Positions 37,520 through 48,370 of a DNA stretch of 64,000 nucleotides are shown here, one piece after another. The notes beneath the pieces were generated by a model that made no database searches, was not told the DNA's origin, and was given only the letters and a program-made list of their open reading frames with translations. Within the stretch, counting starts at the first letter, position 1, and the number at the start of each line of letters is the position of its first letter. Made by a program: the position numbers and the translations under genes. Origin of the DNA: Schoenoplectus triqueter (lineage: Eukaryota > Streptophyta > Magnoliopsida > Poales > Cyperaceae); assembly GCA_964058805.1 (NCBI GenBank), contig CAXKVV010000114.1, positions 186,001-250,000 of the forward strand, given 5' to 3'.

Positions 37520-37934
37520 TTAAAGGAATACATTATACAAAGGTGAAGAATGTCGAGTGGAAGAATGTCAAGTATTGGAGCTGAACAATAGGAAGAAATA
37601 TGTTAAATATAGAAAGTATCAATTAATATTAATTACAGAAATTTATTAGAGCCAGGCGGCAATGGCTCTTGACCTCGAGCTGTGACCATCTCCGTCCACA
37701 CTCCGACCTCCTCCGCTATTGCTGCTTCCTTCCCTCCACATCGCTCTCCTCTTACGAACCCGCACCACTGGTGACTCCACACCCGACCTCCCGACCCCAC
37801 TCTATGACGTCGCCTGAGAGATCCACGGATCCCACAAGCATATTGCTTTTCGTTTTTGTTTTCCTTCTTGCTGGCGACCCTTTTTTTGTTTTCGCTTTTT
37901 TCTCTTTTTGAATTCGCTAGTTCCAATCAGCGAA
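37520..37934. other. Spacer with a GC-richer stretch (37650-37830)
   Basis: ORFs exist on both strands, but neither has a recognisable domain. The composition (many CTCC/CCGACC) differs from the surrounding AT-rich DNA and may be captured or old genic sequence. Confidence 0.4.
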
Positions 37935-38470
37935 TTACATTACAAAATTGAGATAAACTAAAAAAAAAGGAATTCTATGAAATGTGTCCAAGATAAAGTG
38001 ATACTGACCGGTTCTATATTTAGTAGAGATGGATCTATGAGTTTGTGTCATATTATGTATGTAACATCGTATTTCTTTGATATATTGGCACTCGGTGAAT
38101 AGATGGGGTATTGTTTCTTCCGCATTGTAGCACATATGACAGACATTGGCCAATTGCCAGCCTCTCATTTACAGGTTATTAACGGTGAATATTGCATTTC
38201 GTAGCATTAACCAGGTAAATGTCAGGACCTTGGGTGGTGCTCTCAGCAACCAAAGATTTGACAGTGAATTGTTAATATTTGGGAAGTTTTGTATAAACCG
38301 ATAATAAGCACTGACTGTAAATTTCACGCTACGGGTCCATCTCACATCATCTTCCCTATTTTGTAGGTGTATACCAGTTTATTTTGTTGTAAGTTGGCCT
38401 ATTTGCTGTTGTATTTCAATAGAGTCTGCGTGAAATAATAATTGCCACTATCCTTGTCGGTACACTTCTT
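37935..38470 (-). pseudogene. LINE (non-LTR) reverse transcriptase fragment, zf-RVT region
   Basis: On the minus strand the frame reads …EDDVRWTRSVKFTVSAYYRF, then PPKVLTFTWLMLRNAIFTVNN, a stop, and MRGWQLANVCHMCYNAEETI followed by PHLFTEC. The C-x2-C…H-x4-C pattern with surrounding words is the zinc-binding zf-RVT region at the C-terminus of plant L1-like polyproteins. The upstream reverse transcriptase core is not recognisable beyond about 38560. It is a dead fragment. Confidence 0.8.
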
Positions 38471-39002
38471 GCACCGTGCAGTCTCACTGCTTTGATTGGT
38501 TATATAATGTTGAGTACAACTATTTGAGTGAGCATTCTAGCCAGCAATAGGTATGCATATGAATAGGTATGCATATGACACCAACATAATAATATATGCC
38601 TTCTCTAGTCATCCTTTACTTTTTTTTTCCCGCACGATTGCGTGCACCAGCTGGAAAGCATGTATAATTTTCCAGACAAACAAGATCTTGATATCTTTCC
38701 ATCTCCACGTGTGCTTGGAACTCATGCCGCTTTCTCAATGCTCCCATAATCTATATTTGCAGGGAGCCAAAAGATGTTCTAGTTTCCTTCTGACACATGC
38801 TGAACAATTGCACATGCTGATCCCTCTTTTGCTCAAACATTTGAGTTATTTTGTTCAGGTCAAGTGCCGTATGGCCCCCATATGGGATCATATGAGATCA
38901 CATTCTTGAGCTTTCTATAATGAAATCTTGAATAATGAAACTTAAAATGTTAGATAAAAATTAACACATCAGGATTCAGCTGTACTCTGATACAAATGTT
39001 TA
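38471..39002. other. Junction region between LINE relic and Copia relic
   Basis: It may contain more decayed LINE sequence on the minus strand. Nothing firm was recognised. Confidence 0.4.
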
Positions 39003-41731
39003 GGTTATATTTCTCAACAGAGAATTACACGTCTTGTTCAAAATGAAATCCTGCGGCCCTTAAATATGTCGAACCTTGGTTCGTGTATTGAATGTGCTAA
39101 GAACAAACAAACAAGCATGCACAAATATATAGTCAATCGTATGACGAATGTTCTTGAGCTGATTCATACGGACATATGCGGACCATTTCCTACGGCTACT
39201 AGAAATGATCATGTATGTTTTATCAATTTCATTGACGATTATTCAAGTATGGCTATATATATTTAATTAAAGAAATGCTCAAACTTTGGACATATTTAAA
39301 TCTTTTAAGTTTGAAGTCGAGTTACAACACAACAAAATGATTAAAGGCGTCAGATCAGATCGTGATGGTGAATATTACGGTCGCTCTGACGGCTCAGGAG
39401 AGCAACGTCCAGGGCCTTTTGCTAAATTCTTGGAGGATAATGGGATTGTACCATAATATACAATGCCAGGTTCACCGGCAATGAATAGTGTGGCTGAGAG
39501 GCACAATCGAACATTAATGAAGATGGTACGAAACATGATTTTTCATACCTCACTTCCATTGAACCTCTGGGGAAAAACACTTAAGACAACAACATATATT
39601 TTGAATTGGGTACCGACTAAGACAGCAAATAAAAATCCATATGAGTTGTGGATTGAACAAAAACCAAGCCTCTAACATTTTAGAATTTATGGTAGTCCAA
39701 TTGAAGCACGACCTTATAGGCCATAAGAGAAGAAGTTGGATGAAATGAAAGGACTATTAGCTGCTATTTTATTGGATATGCAGAAAGCTCTTGTGGGTGC
39801 AAATTTTATGATCCCACTAATAGAATAATTTTTGAGATAAATACAGTTAAGTTATTTGAGGATGTTATGGTTCAGAGGAGACATACAAATCAAATTGTCT
39901 TTGAAGAATCACAGAATTCTCCTATACGAGAGATACCCATATCGGTACCAATTATAATAAGGGTATCTAAAGACTTATTGGTTCATGAACCCACATCTGT
40001 GGTGAATGAACCTATAGTAAATGAACCTCCAGAAATAGAAGAGAATCCAGAACAAGACATTGTTGATGTTGAAGAGGAACCTATAACACCTCAAGAACCT
40101 CAAGAAGTAGTGTCTTTAAGACGGTCTACCAGAGAGAGAAGAAACACAATATCTAATGATTATATTGTGTTCCTTCAAGAAAATGAATTCAATATTGGCA
40201 TGATAGAGGATGATTCTGTCAATCTCCGTCAGATTTTAGAAAGTGTGAATTCTCATAAATGGACCAAAGCCATGGATGGAGAAATAAAGTCAATGTATGA
40301 CAACAAAGTCTGAGATATCATCCCTTTATCTGAAGGTGTGAAGCCTATTAGTTGAAAATGAATATTTAAGACCAAAAATGATTCAGAAGGTACTGTGAAA
40401 AGATATAAAGCACGACTAGTTGCTACAAGATTTACACAGAAAGAAGGTATTGACTTTGCGGAAACTTTCTTGCCTGTGTCAACGAAAAATTCTTTTAGAA
40501 TTATCATGGCTTTAGTGACACACTTTGACCTTGAGTTACATCAGATGGACGTTAAGACCGTATTTCTCAATGGCGACATTGATGAATGTATTTATATGTC
40601 GCAACCACCAAATTATGAGTCTGATGACTCGAAACAGATGGTTTGTAAATTAAAGAAGTCTATCTATGGACTCAAATAAGTGTCTCGTCAGTGATATTTT
40701 AAATTTCATCAAGTAATTATCTCATTCGGATTTGAGCCTAACTTGGTAGATGAATGTATATATCAGAAGTTCAGTAAGAGTAAGTTTATATTTCTGATTT
40801 TATATGTCGATGACATATTGCTTGCCAGTAACAATAAAAATATGATGCGTGAAACTAAGAAATTTCATATTTTAACATGAAAGATCTTGACGAATTATCA
40901 TATGTGTTAGGTCTTAAAATACACAGAGATCGAAATAAGGGTATTTTAGGACTTTCACAGCAGGCATATATCGATAAAATTCTCAAGCGATATGGTATGA
41001 AAAATTGTAAACTAGGAAATACCCCGGTTGCTAAAGGAGATAAGTTTAGTCTTGATCAGTGCCTAAAAATAGAACTCGAGAAATCAGAAATGTATCAGAT
41101 TTCATATGCTTCCTTAATAGGAAGTCTTATGTATGTTCAAGTGTGTACGTGTCCGGATATTACTTATATCACAGGAATGCTTGGTCGTTATCTCAGTAAT
41201 CCTGGTATGAATCACTGGAAAACAGCCAAAATGGTACTAAAATACTTGTAAAGAACAAAAAATCACATGTTAACATATCGGCGATCAGACAAGCTTGAGG
41301 TCATTGGGTATACTGATTCTAACTTTGTGGGTAGTGTGGATAGCTTAAAGTCAACATCCGGTTATATTTTTATGTTGGCTGGAGGAACTATTTCTTGGAG
41401 GAGTGCAAAGCAATCCATGATTGTCTCCTCCACCATGGCAGCCGAATTCATTGTATATTTCGATGCATCGAACCATGGAATATGGCTAAGAAACTTTGTC
41501 ATAGGGTTGCGTATTGTGGGTACTATTAAGTTACCATTTAAGTTATATTGTGACAATAGTTTAGCAGTGCTGTATTCTAACAACAATAGGGGTTCGTCAA
41601 AATCCAAACATATCGACATTAAGTTCTTTGCTGTGAATGAGAGAGTCCAGAGTGAAATTATAAGTATTGAGCATATTGGTACAACTTTCATGCTGGCAGA
41701 TCCACTGACTAGGGGATTGATACCCAAATAG
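39003..41731 (+). pseudogene. Ty1/copia pol polyprotein, 5'-truncated and broken
   Basis: Domain order is Copia-type (integrase before reverse transcriptase). The GAG-pre-integrase remnant (YISQQRITRLVQNEILRPL) starts at about 39005. The integrase has HTDICGPF and FIDDYS (39066-39266) and a VAERHNRTL segment with the catalytic Glu (39463-39675). A linker with LRRSTRERR follows (39867-40313). The reverse transcriptase has ARLVATRFTQKEGIDFAETF (40395-40679) and YVDDILLAS (about 40803). The RNase H region (about 41267-41731) ends LADPLTRGLIPK. At least eight stops or frameshifts lie between blocks. Gag and protease are absent: the element is cut at its 5' side. Confidence 0.93.
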
Positions 41732-42194
41732 TTTCATGAGCATGTCGCTCATATGGGTATATATGTTACAGAGGATTATTAGGTTGAGTGAGAGTTTGTA
41801 CTTATATTTCATTTATATATTTTATATGATATACTTTTTCAGATATCATGTAGTAGTTTTTATATGATATTATGTGATTTCGTATGTATCATCTATTCAG
41901 TTATTCAGTTATTTAGTTTTATATACACTATGAGCTTATGATTGACCTCAAATTCAGAATAATTAAGGTGACCAAATTGAAAATAGGCATGTGGATCACA
42001 TTGCATGTAATTTTCAAACTATAAATCCCCTTCATGATTCATGTCATTCAGTTATATTTATCTCGTGATTTGTATTAGTTTAGTTTCGCTTTATGAGACG
42101 AATACTACATAAGTCCTTATAAATATGATTGATGAACGAAATTAAATGATGACATAAAAAGTTAAGATAACATAGTTAAGCGTACTCAATTCAG

Positions 42195-42196
<2 letters not shown>
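41732..42196. other. 3' untranslated part of the Copia element
   Basis: AT-rich sequence between the end of pol and the (TA)n/MITE insertion. No coding content. Confidence 0.6.

Positions 42197-42229
<33 letters not shown>
42197..42229. repeat. (AT)n tract left of MITE A copy 2
   Basis: 33 bases of AT dinucleotide. A second (TA)n (42632-42646) lies right of the MITE. Confidence 0.9.
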
Positions 42230-42233
<4 letters not shown>

Positions 42234-42625
42234 GACTATGGTACTTTGCAAAGCACAAAAGCGTTGTGTGCTTTGCACTCTATTTTTAATTTTAAGTCAG
42301 AAATGATCGATCCAAACGCTCAATCTAATCTCCATATCAAAATATATTAGTAAACCAAATTTTATATTTTTTGGAATTTATTTGCTATTTTTTTGGATAG
42401 GGGGAAAACCGTCATTTTTGGATGAACCAAAATTCTCAGATCAAGTCATTTTCTTCTCATCAGAAAAAATAGCAAAAAATTCTAAAAAAAATATAAAATT
42501 TGGTTTACTAATATATTTTTATATGAAGATTAGATTGAACGGTTCGGATCGATTATTTCTGACTTGAAATTAAAAATAGAGCGCAAAGCACACAATGCCT
42601 CTGTGCTTTGCAAAGCACCATAGTC
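42234..42625. mobile_element. Hairpin MITE family A, copy 2, nested in the Copia relic
   Basis: The ends GACTATGGTACTTTGCAAAG and CTTTGCAAAGCACCATAGTC are a near-perfect inverted repeat, and the arms pair throughout. It is flanked by (TA)n on both sides. It separates the Copia pol/3' UTR from the polypurine tract and LTR, so it inserted after the retrotransposon. Confidence 0.88.
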
Positions 42626-42678
42626 GGACTCTATATATATATATATTTCGAATACATATAACCCAAGTGGGAGAATAT

Positions 42679-43250
42679 TGAAATTAATTATTATTAATTA
42701 CAATATGTATGGGCTTATATGTAATAAATATATATTATATAATGGACTGTCAAATTATATCCGTAACGAAGTGATCAAATTCTGTATCGGGTTTATTATA
42801 TGTCATGAGAAGTGAGCCCTTTAATGTGTAGAATGCGTATTAATGAAGTGATGGTATAAATTATATAAAGTCTGATAATAATACAATTATGCTATTGATC
42901 CGTGGAGAACACGATTATAAATAGTTTTCTGATTAAGCAGTGAACCCGTTAAGAGAGTTTTGGATCCGATATGGACCTGCTAAAATATAACTGCTCTCAG
43001 TTATATGTGCGTCCATTATATATAGGGATATTGTTGGTTTTTCGAAACTATTTTCATTTCTTCATTTTCTTACACCCTTTCGTTTCCTAACAAAGATTCA
43101 TCTCTCTCTAAATAGAGTTCCAGAAGAGAAGAAACTGTTTGTGCCGGTCCTCTTAATTGCTCCATTGGATTAGAAGAAGATCGCTGAAAAGATAAAGGAG
43201 TCTAGTGATCAACGGGATTGTGTCACTCTCGAAAACCGACAACATAAAAC
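42679..43250 (+). repeat. Probable 3' LTR of the Copia element
   Basis: It is preceded by a polypurine tract, CAAGTGGGAGAA (42664-42675), typical just before a plant Copia 3' LTR. It starts with TG (TGAAATTAATTA) and has a TATA box TATAAATA (42916-42923) in plus orientation. The right border is uncertain, somewhere near 43240-43260. No matching 5' LTR exists in the window. Confidence 0.6.
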
Positions 43251-43309
43251 AAAATAACATAATTTATAATTAGAGATTCACTAGAGGATCTCGGCTATAT
43301 AGAAATCCT

Positions 43310-43633
43310 AACAAAGCTTACAGAATCCTGAGAAATTTTTGTTTCTGAGGTACGAAGAGGTAATGAATGATCCCATAGATGTTGTGATAAGACTTGCAAA
43401 TTTTACTGGTAATCCATTTTCGGAAGAGGAGGTGACAAAAGGCGTGGTAGAAGAAATTGTCAAACTCTGTAGTTTTGACAAATTGATAAGCCTCGACGTG
43501 AACAAGAAAAAGAATGATGTCCGTGCACCCAATCATATTTTTTTTCAGAAGAGCTATTGTGGGAGATTGGCAAAATCACATGACTGATGAGATGGCTGCT
43601 AAGCTAGATGAAATCATCAAAGAGAAATTCTAA
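43310..43633 (+). pseudogene. Cytosolic sulfotransferase (SOT), 3' fragment with one frameshift
   Basis: SOTs transfer sulfate from PAPS to hydroxyl groups of small molecules. The frame from about 43320 reads NPEKFLFLRYEEVMNDPIDV, then LANFTGNPFSEEE and EEIVKLCSFDKL, which match the C-terminal third of plant SOTs. In a T8 run near 43539-43546 the frame shifts. In the next frame it continues FRRAIVGDWQNHMTDEMAAK to a normal family-like end at 43633. The GDW region corresponds to the conserved PAPS-contacting motif near the C-terminus. The N-terminal two thirds, including the 5'-phosphosulfate loop, are absent. It begins 60 bases after the Copia LTR, so the retroelement may have landed in an intron or exon of the gene. 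Confidence 0.85.
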
Positions 43634-44139
43634 GATTCCGGTTTTTCATTTTGATGAGTGATTGGTATTGTAATACGGTCAATTCATAAAAAATATTTAT
43701 GTTTAATTCCCAATCTTAAAATAGTTTACAATTTTTTTGTAATTTAGTTTCCTTGCGTGAGATGATGTACGTGAACCAAATCAAAAATTGCGTTTGCACT
43801 GGTGAGCGATACGTTATGAAGAGAGTACTCTTTCCTTTAATAAATAAACATGCTTGTTTGAGTATTTTTGTGTTTGCTGTGATATATTTTTCATTTGCCT
43901 GTTAAACGTCAAGTCATCTTGTTAATTATTTCCCTTTCTATGTATTGTTTCTCATTTTTAATGTCAGAAGTACTTAATAAATTTACATCTAAGAACTAGT
44001 TTAACAAAGATAAATCTGATTATAAGAACCGTACGTAGCCCACAAGGCCCAAAAGATGAAAGGCCAGGGAATACAAGATTATTTATAGAGGAAATATTTT
44101 TGCCCCCCATCTTTTATTTCCCTTTTTCACCCCTATAAC
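43634..44139. other. 3' flank of the sulfotransferase relic
   Basis: No features were recognised. It may be the old 3' UTR and downstream region of the SOT gene. Confidence 0.5.
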
Positions 44140-45190
44140 TAGGAGTGCACAAAATAATCATGACTCGTGGCTTGCTCGTGTTCGACTCGACTACAACTCA
44201 CTTATAACTCGTTCGTTAACAGTTCGAGTTGTTAACGAGACGAGCTGATCAGCTCGTTTATTAACGAGACCAGTTAGAACTTTAATCAGCTCGGCTCGTG
44301 GATATCCGATACATATATGAGCTACATCTGAACCATTGCTTAGTATCGATATTAATCCTATCCGTTCAACTTTCTCAGCGAAACTATTAACCCTAACACA
44401 CTCTACTCATCTCTCTCCACTCTACACAGCGGCGTGCCTCTCTACCCATTTCTCTTTCCATTCTCCCCTCTTCTCTCTTCTTTGAGTTCTCTCCTGTTGC
44501 GATTGCGACTTGCCTTGCCACCTCTAAGCACAAGTAAAACTATTCAACGACCAACTCCGTGGTTTCATCTTGTCCGACGGCCTGCCCTCCACACCCCTCT
44601 CTTCGATTTTGACTTCGACCGTAACCCTAGAGTCCTAAACAGGCAACTCTACAGTCTTCGTCTCATCAGCGTGTCTCTAAGGTTTGTCTCAAAGCTTACT
44701 TTCTTTTTCACTCCTTAAATCCCTTTTTCATTAGCGTTTTTCTGATCTGTCTCAGATCGTATTTTCTGTAATTGTGTTGTATGAACCTTTTAGAATGATC
44801 ATTGTTGTATGAATATTTTTTAGATAAACTGTATTATGTTATTTATGTATTGCAGTATTTCTATTTGTATTTTTATGAACTTTGTATGAATTTAGATTTG
44901 TTTGAATTGTTTGTATGTATTTGTGTTTAGATAAATTTATATTCATAATTATTGAAATTGTATTGTGAAACAAGCTGGACGAGCACAATTTTACGAGCTG
45001 GACGAACTCAAGCCAACTCACGAGTTGTAAACGAACCAACGAGCTAGCTCGATTCTTAACGAGACGATCACGAATCCACCCTTCTAGCTCAGGGCCCTTT
45101 GTAGAGACTAGCTGACTCGTCTCGTTAACAAGACGAGACGAGTTCGAGATTGAGTCAGTTCGTCTCGAGATCGTCTCGTGGGCGCCTCTA
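44140..45190. mobile_element. Non-autonomous hAT element with ACGAG/CTCGT subterminal repeats
   Basis: The left end TAGGAGTGCACAAA and the right end GGGCGCCTCTA are short inverted repeats. The flanks CCTATAAC (44132-44139) and CCCATAAC (45191-45198) match 7 of 8. Both subterminal zones are packed with ACGAG/CTCGT words (44165-44290 and 44975-45180). The middle holds a C/T-rich leader and an ORF of 94 codons (44434-44718) with no known domain, resembling the 5' region of an autonomous element or captured sequence. Confidence 0.8.
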
Positions 45191-45198
45191 CCCATAAC

Positions 45199-48100
45199 TG
45201 ACTTGATACCCGACCCATCTCCACCTCTTCTCTACTCTCAGACGGACGTGACGTGATGCACTATTTTGGATCAATAGGTGATTGATATGATGAGTCAAGC
45301 TATTGCTCCATTTGTATTTCATTTTTTAATTATTATTTTTTTCTTTTTTTATGGTCGTAAGTCCTCTAAAATCAATGAAAATTTAGAATTAATTTCTATT
45401 AAAAAATAATCAAGTATTTACTAAATATATTTATAAATTTTAAGAAGTCTAAAGTTAACTAATATAACTAATCTTAATTAGTATATATAAGTATTAATTA
45501 GTATTAAATTATAAAATAGTGAAATGATACGAGTACCTTGCTTTCTTGCGATAATAGTCTGAAATGTTTGAAGTAAAGTATGAAATATTTGAAGTAAAGT
45601 ATAGACAAAATAAGACTCACTAAAATAAAATTAGAAAAGTCAATTGTATCATCGGATGAATTATTGTATGTATGATATTTTTTTTTACTCAAGTAGAGAC
45701 GTCTATTTCCGTAGAGATTTCATTCTGCAGTACTAATATTGAATTTTTAGTAGCTTATCATTTTATTGTCTAATATTGCTTCAAATTTTGCTATCAGAAC
45801 TTTTTCCCCGGTAATTGCATAACATGTTGATCTCATCAATATTAATTGACACGAATGATGTTAGTTTTCATTGATAAAAGTATAAGAAGCAAAAGAAAGA
45901 AACGTGGATTAAGGTGAACAACGCACGATTGTAATTAAAAGATGTGTATGTTAGACTTTCATCTTTAATAAAAGAAATGAACAACACAATGTTAGCCTGG
46001 TTATGTAACAATGAATTAATATGAATAGATTTATATTTGACATAATAAATGCAATTAAAATTTTTGGACTTCTAATTTGTATTATGTATGATAAAATATA
46101 CACATGCATATATAATAATTTTCATGTAATTAAGTATTGTTTATAAGAAGAGTGTATTTCTAATATATGCAGTTTTGTTGTATAATTTTTAGTAGTAAAA
46201 TAGCAACACATGCAATTTTTGGACTTCTTTTTGTGATTTCTTCATTGCTAATTAGTGCAAGTATTAATTTTAATTTCTTATGAAATTGTAAATTTGTTAA
46301 TTATAAGTAAATGTAAAGGATGTATTTACTATTATCTTATTGAAATGCTTTTTTTTATCAATTAATTACTAATTTGATGATTCAGCATATTAATCATCTT
46401 TATTTTGTGTATTTCTAAATGATTTATACACCAAATTTTAATATACCCATATCAATATTTTCCCCCTTTTGCTACAGATTTCTTTGCATATATTATTTAC
46501 TTTTTAAAAATAAAAAAATGATGAAAGATATAATTTATTTTAGCAGGAAAATCCCGTCCATATGCAAAGAGAAACACCATATGAAAAAAATCCCGTCCAT
46601 ATGAAAAAAAATGAATAAGTTAAACTGCATTTATTAATTTGCAAAGAGAACACCATATGTCATTAATTAATATTGGACTAAATCCAGAGTTAGCAGGAAA
46701 ATCCCGTCCATATGCACCATTGTTTAATTTAGGGAAAAGAACATTTATACATTTAAATATATAAGAAGATTCTGTTACAGCTAAACATCTAAACATTGTG
46801 TATTTCTGATGAACATTTAAAATTTTAGGTGCAAAAGAATAAATGTTAAAGAGTAACTTAGGAGATAAATAAAAGGGGAGAGAATTATCCCTGCACATTA
46901 ATCCATCAATGGAAGGTTTCGGATTTTTCTACAGAATCAGCAACAAACAATGGCCCCACCATCTATAAATTGACAATTGGCAATTTTATTCTTTAAATTT
47001 TATATATTTTCAAAAATAAATATTCTTTAACCTCTTATAAAATGAAATTATACCATAATTATTATGATTCGGCCGCCTCCTATTCTCAATTTTTGGTTCT
47101 GTCCCTGGTAACAAATTTGTCTTCTATAACGGAACCATACATTCTTAACTGAAAAAATTAATCAAAGGGATAATGTGTTTGAACAACTTGTGATGACGAG
47201 ATTTATGAAAATCATACAGTTATATCAAAATCTTAGTCCAAACATGCTAACTATATGCAAAACATACAATTTCTATAGAAAAAAAATAAAATTGTATCCA
47301 ATTGGGACCTTTGATATTTCCAATTTTCAATTCATTTTTCAACTTTCTCAATATTTATGGCAAAAGAGTTTTTTTTTTCTCAACGATGAACTTTTGGGAA
47401 TTTTCTCAGCACAACCATCTTGACTGGATAACACTTACTCGGCTACAAATGGGCTTACAACAATCACAACGACGGCCTCTCTCAGGACAAAAAAATAACA
47501 CAAGACGACCTCCCTACCTCTACACAAAAATGGTTCTGATACCAACTGAGCGGATCTTTAATGATGGTAGAGAGGGGCTCGATATCACGACCAGTAATTA
47601 GTAACTTATGGGCAAATATGCTTATGAGTTACGAGGACAAGGATGCTATTATAATTTATAGAGAAGGGTTTAGAGTGACTTGTAATGACAACTTTTACTT
47701 ATGTGCAAATATGCTCATGAGTTATGATAAAAATGATGTAATTATAGAAGAAATTAATTTGTTCAAAGAGAAAGTATTGATGATAATAACTTTCTTACAG
47801 AAAATGTAGAGAAAACAGATACAAATAACGCCTCAGCCTAAGCCTCGTTGTTACGGCACACTTATATTATACAAAGCACACTTCACAGCATACTACAGTG
47901 CTCCAGAAATGACACAGAGGATCAGGATACGGATTACGGAATCCAATTTCAGTGAGTTTCCACATATTTAACTCTACGTCCTGACTACAGAAGATCCATG
48001 GTCTCCATCACGCGAAGCCAAACAAATGGCCAATAATCAATAGCCAAAGAAATGAGTAGATGGGTAACTACTAATAGCCGTACTCTATGACCGACACTCG

Positions 48101-48260
48101 CTCAGGCGATGCCTCAGTTGGCGTTTTTGTTGGTAAACATAAAACATAAAACATAGCATGGACCAGCTCAAATCTCAGATTAAATAATTAAAGACCCAAA
48201 ATTAATTACTCTCAGTCTCTCATGCGCCAGCGCCAGTCATGTCTCCCATGAGCAGAGTGT
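45199..48260. other. Intergenic; short duplications, UGT upstream region
   Basis: AT-rich with no gene recognised. AGCAGGAAAATCCCGTCCAT occurs near 46542 and 46691. A unit of about 92 bases with GCAAATATGCT(T/C)ATGAGTTA is repeated near 47611 and 47703. The final ~300 bases are the promoter region of the UGT gene. Confidence 0.5.
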
Positions 48261-48268
48261 TTATATAC
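48261..48268 (+). promoter_or_regulatory. Probable TATA box of the UGT gene
   Basis: TTATATAC lies 110 bases upstream of the ATG at 48371, which fits a leader of about 75-80 bases. It lies downstream of the in-frame ATG at 48239, making that upstream start unlikely. Confidence 0.55.
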
Positions 48269-48370
48269 ACCACACCACCCCACCCCACCCAACTCATCCC
48301 AACCGTAAACCCCAATTTACCAAGCAGTTGTATAGCATCCATCGCGTCCATCAATTTGCAACTTGCAAGC

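Noticed and set aside
37633..37926. 97-codon minus and 80-codon plus ORFs
   Set aside because: Mutually overlapping, no known domain, and explained by GC-richer composition.
47531..47544. TGGTATCAGAACC on the minus strand as a tRNA-Met primer-binding site
   Set aside because: It resembles an initiator-Met site (TGGTATCAGAGC), but no LTR pair or coding region accompanies it. Too weak to call an element.
48239..48370. Upstream in-frame ATG extending the UGT by 44 residues
   Set aside because: It lies before the probable TATA box, and the extension has no UGT-like sequence. HVAVVAFPF directly after the 48371 ATG is the normal N-terminus.
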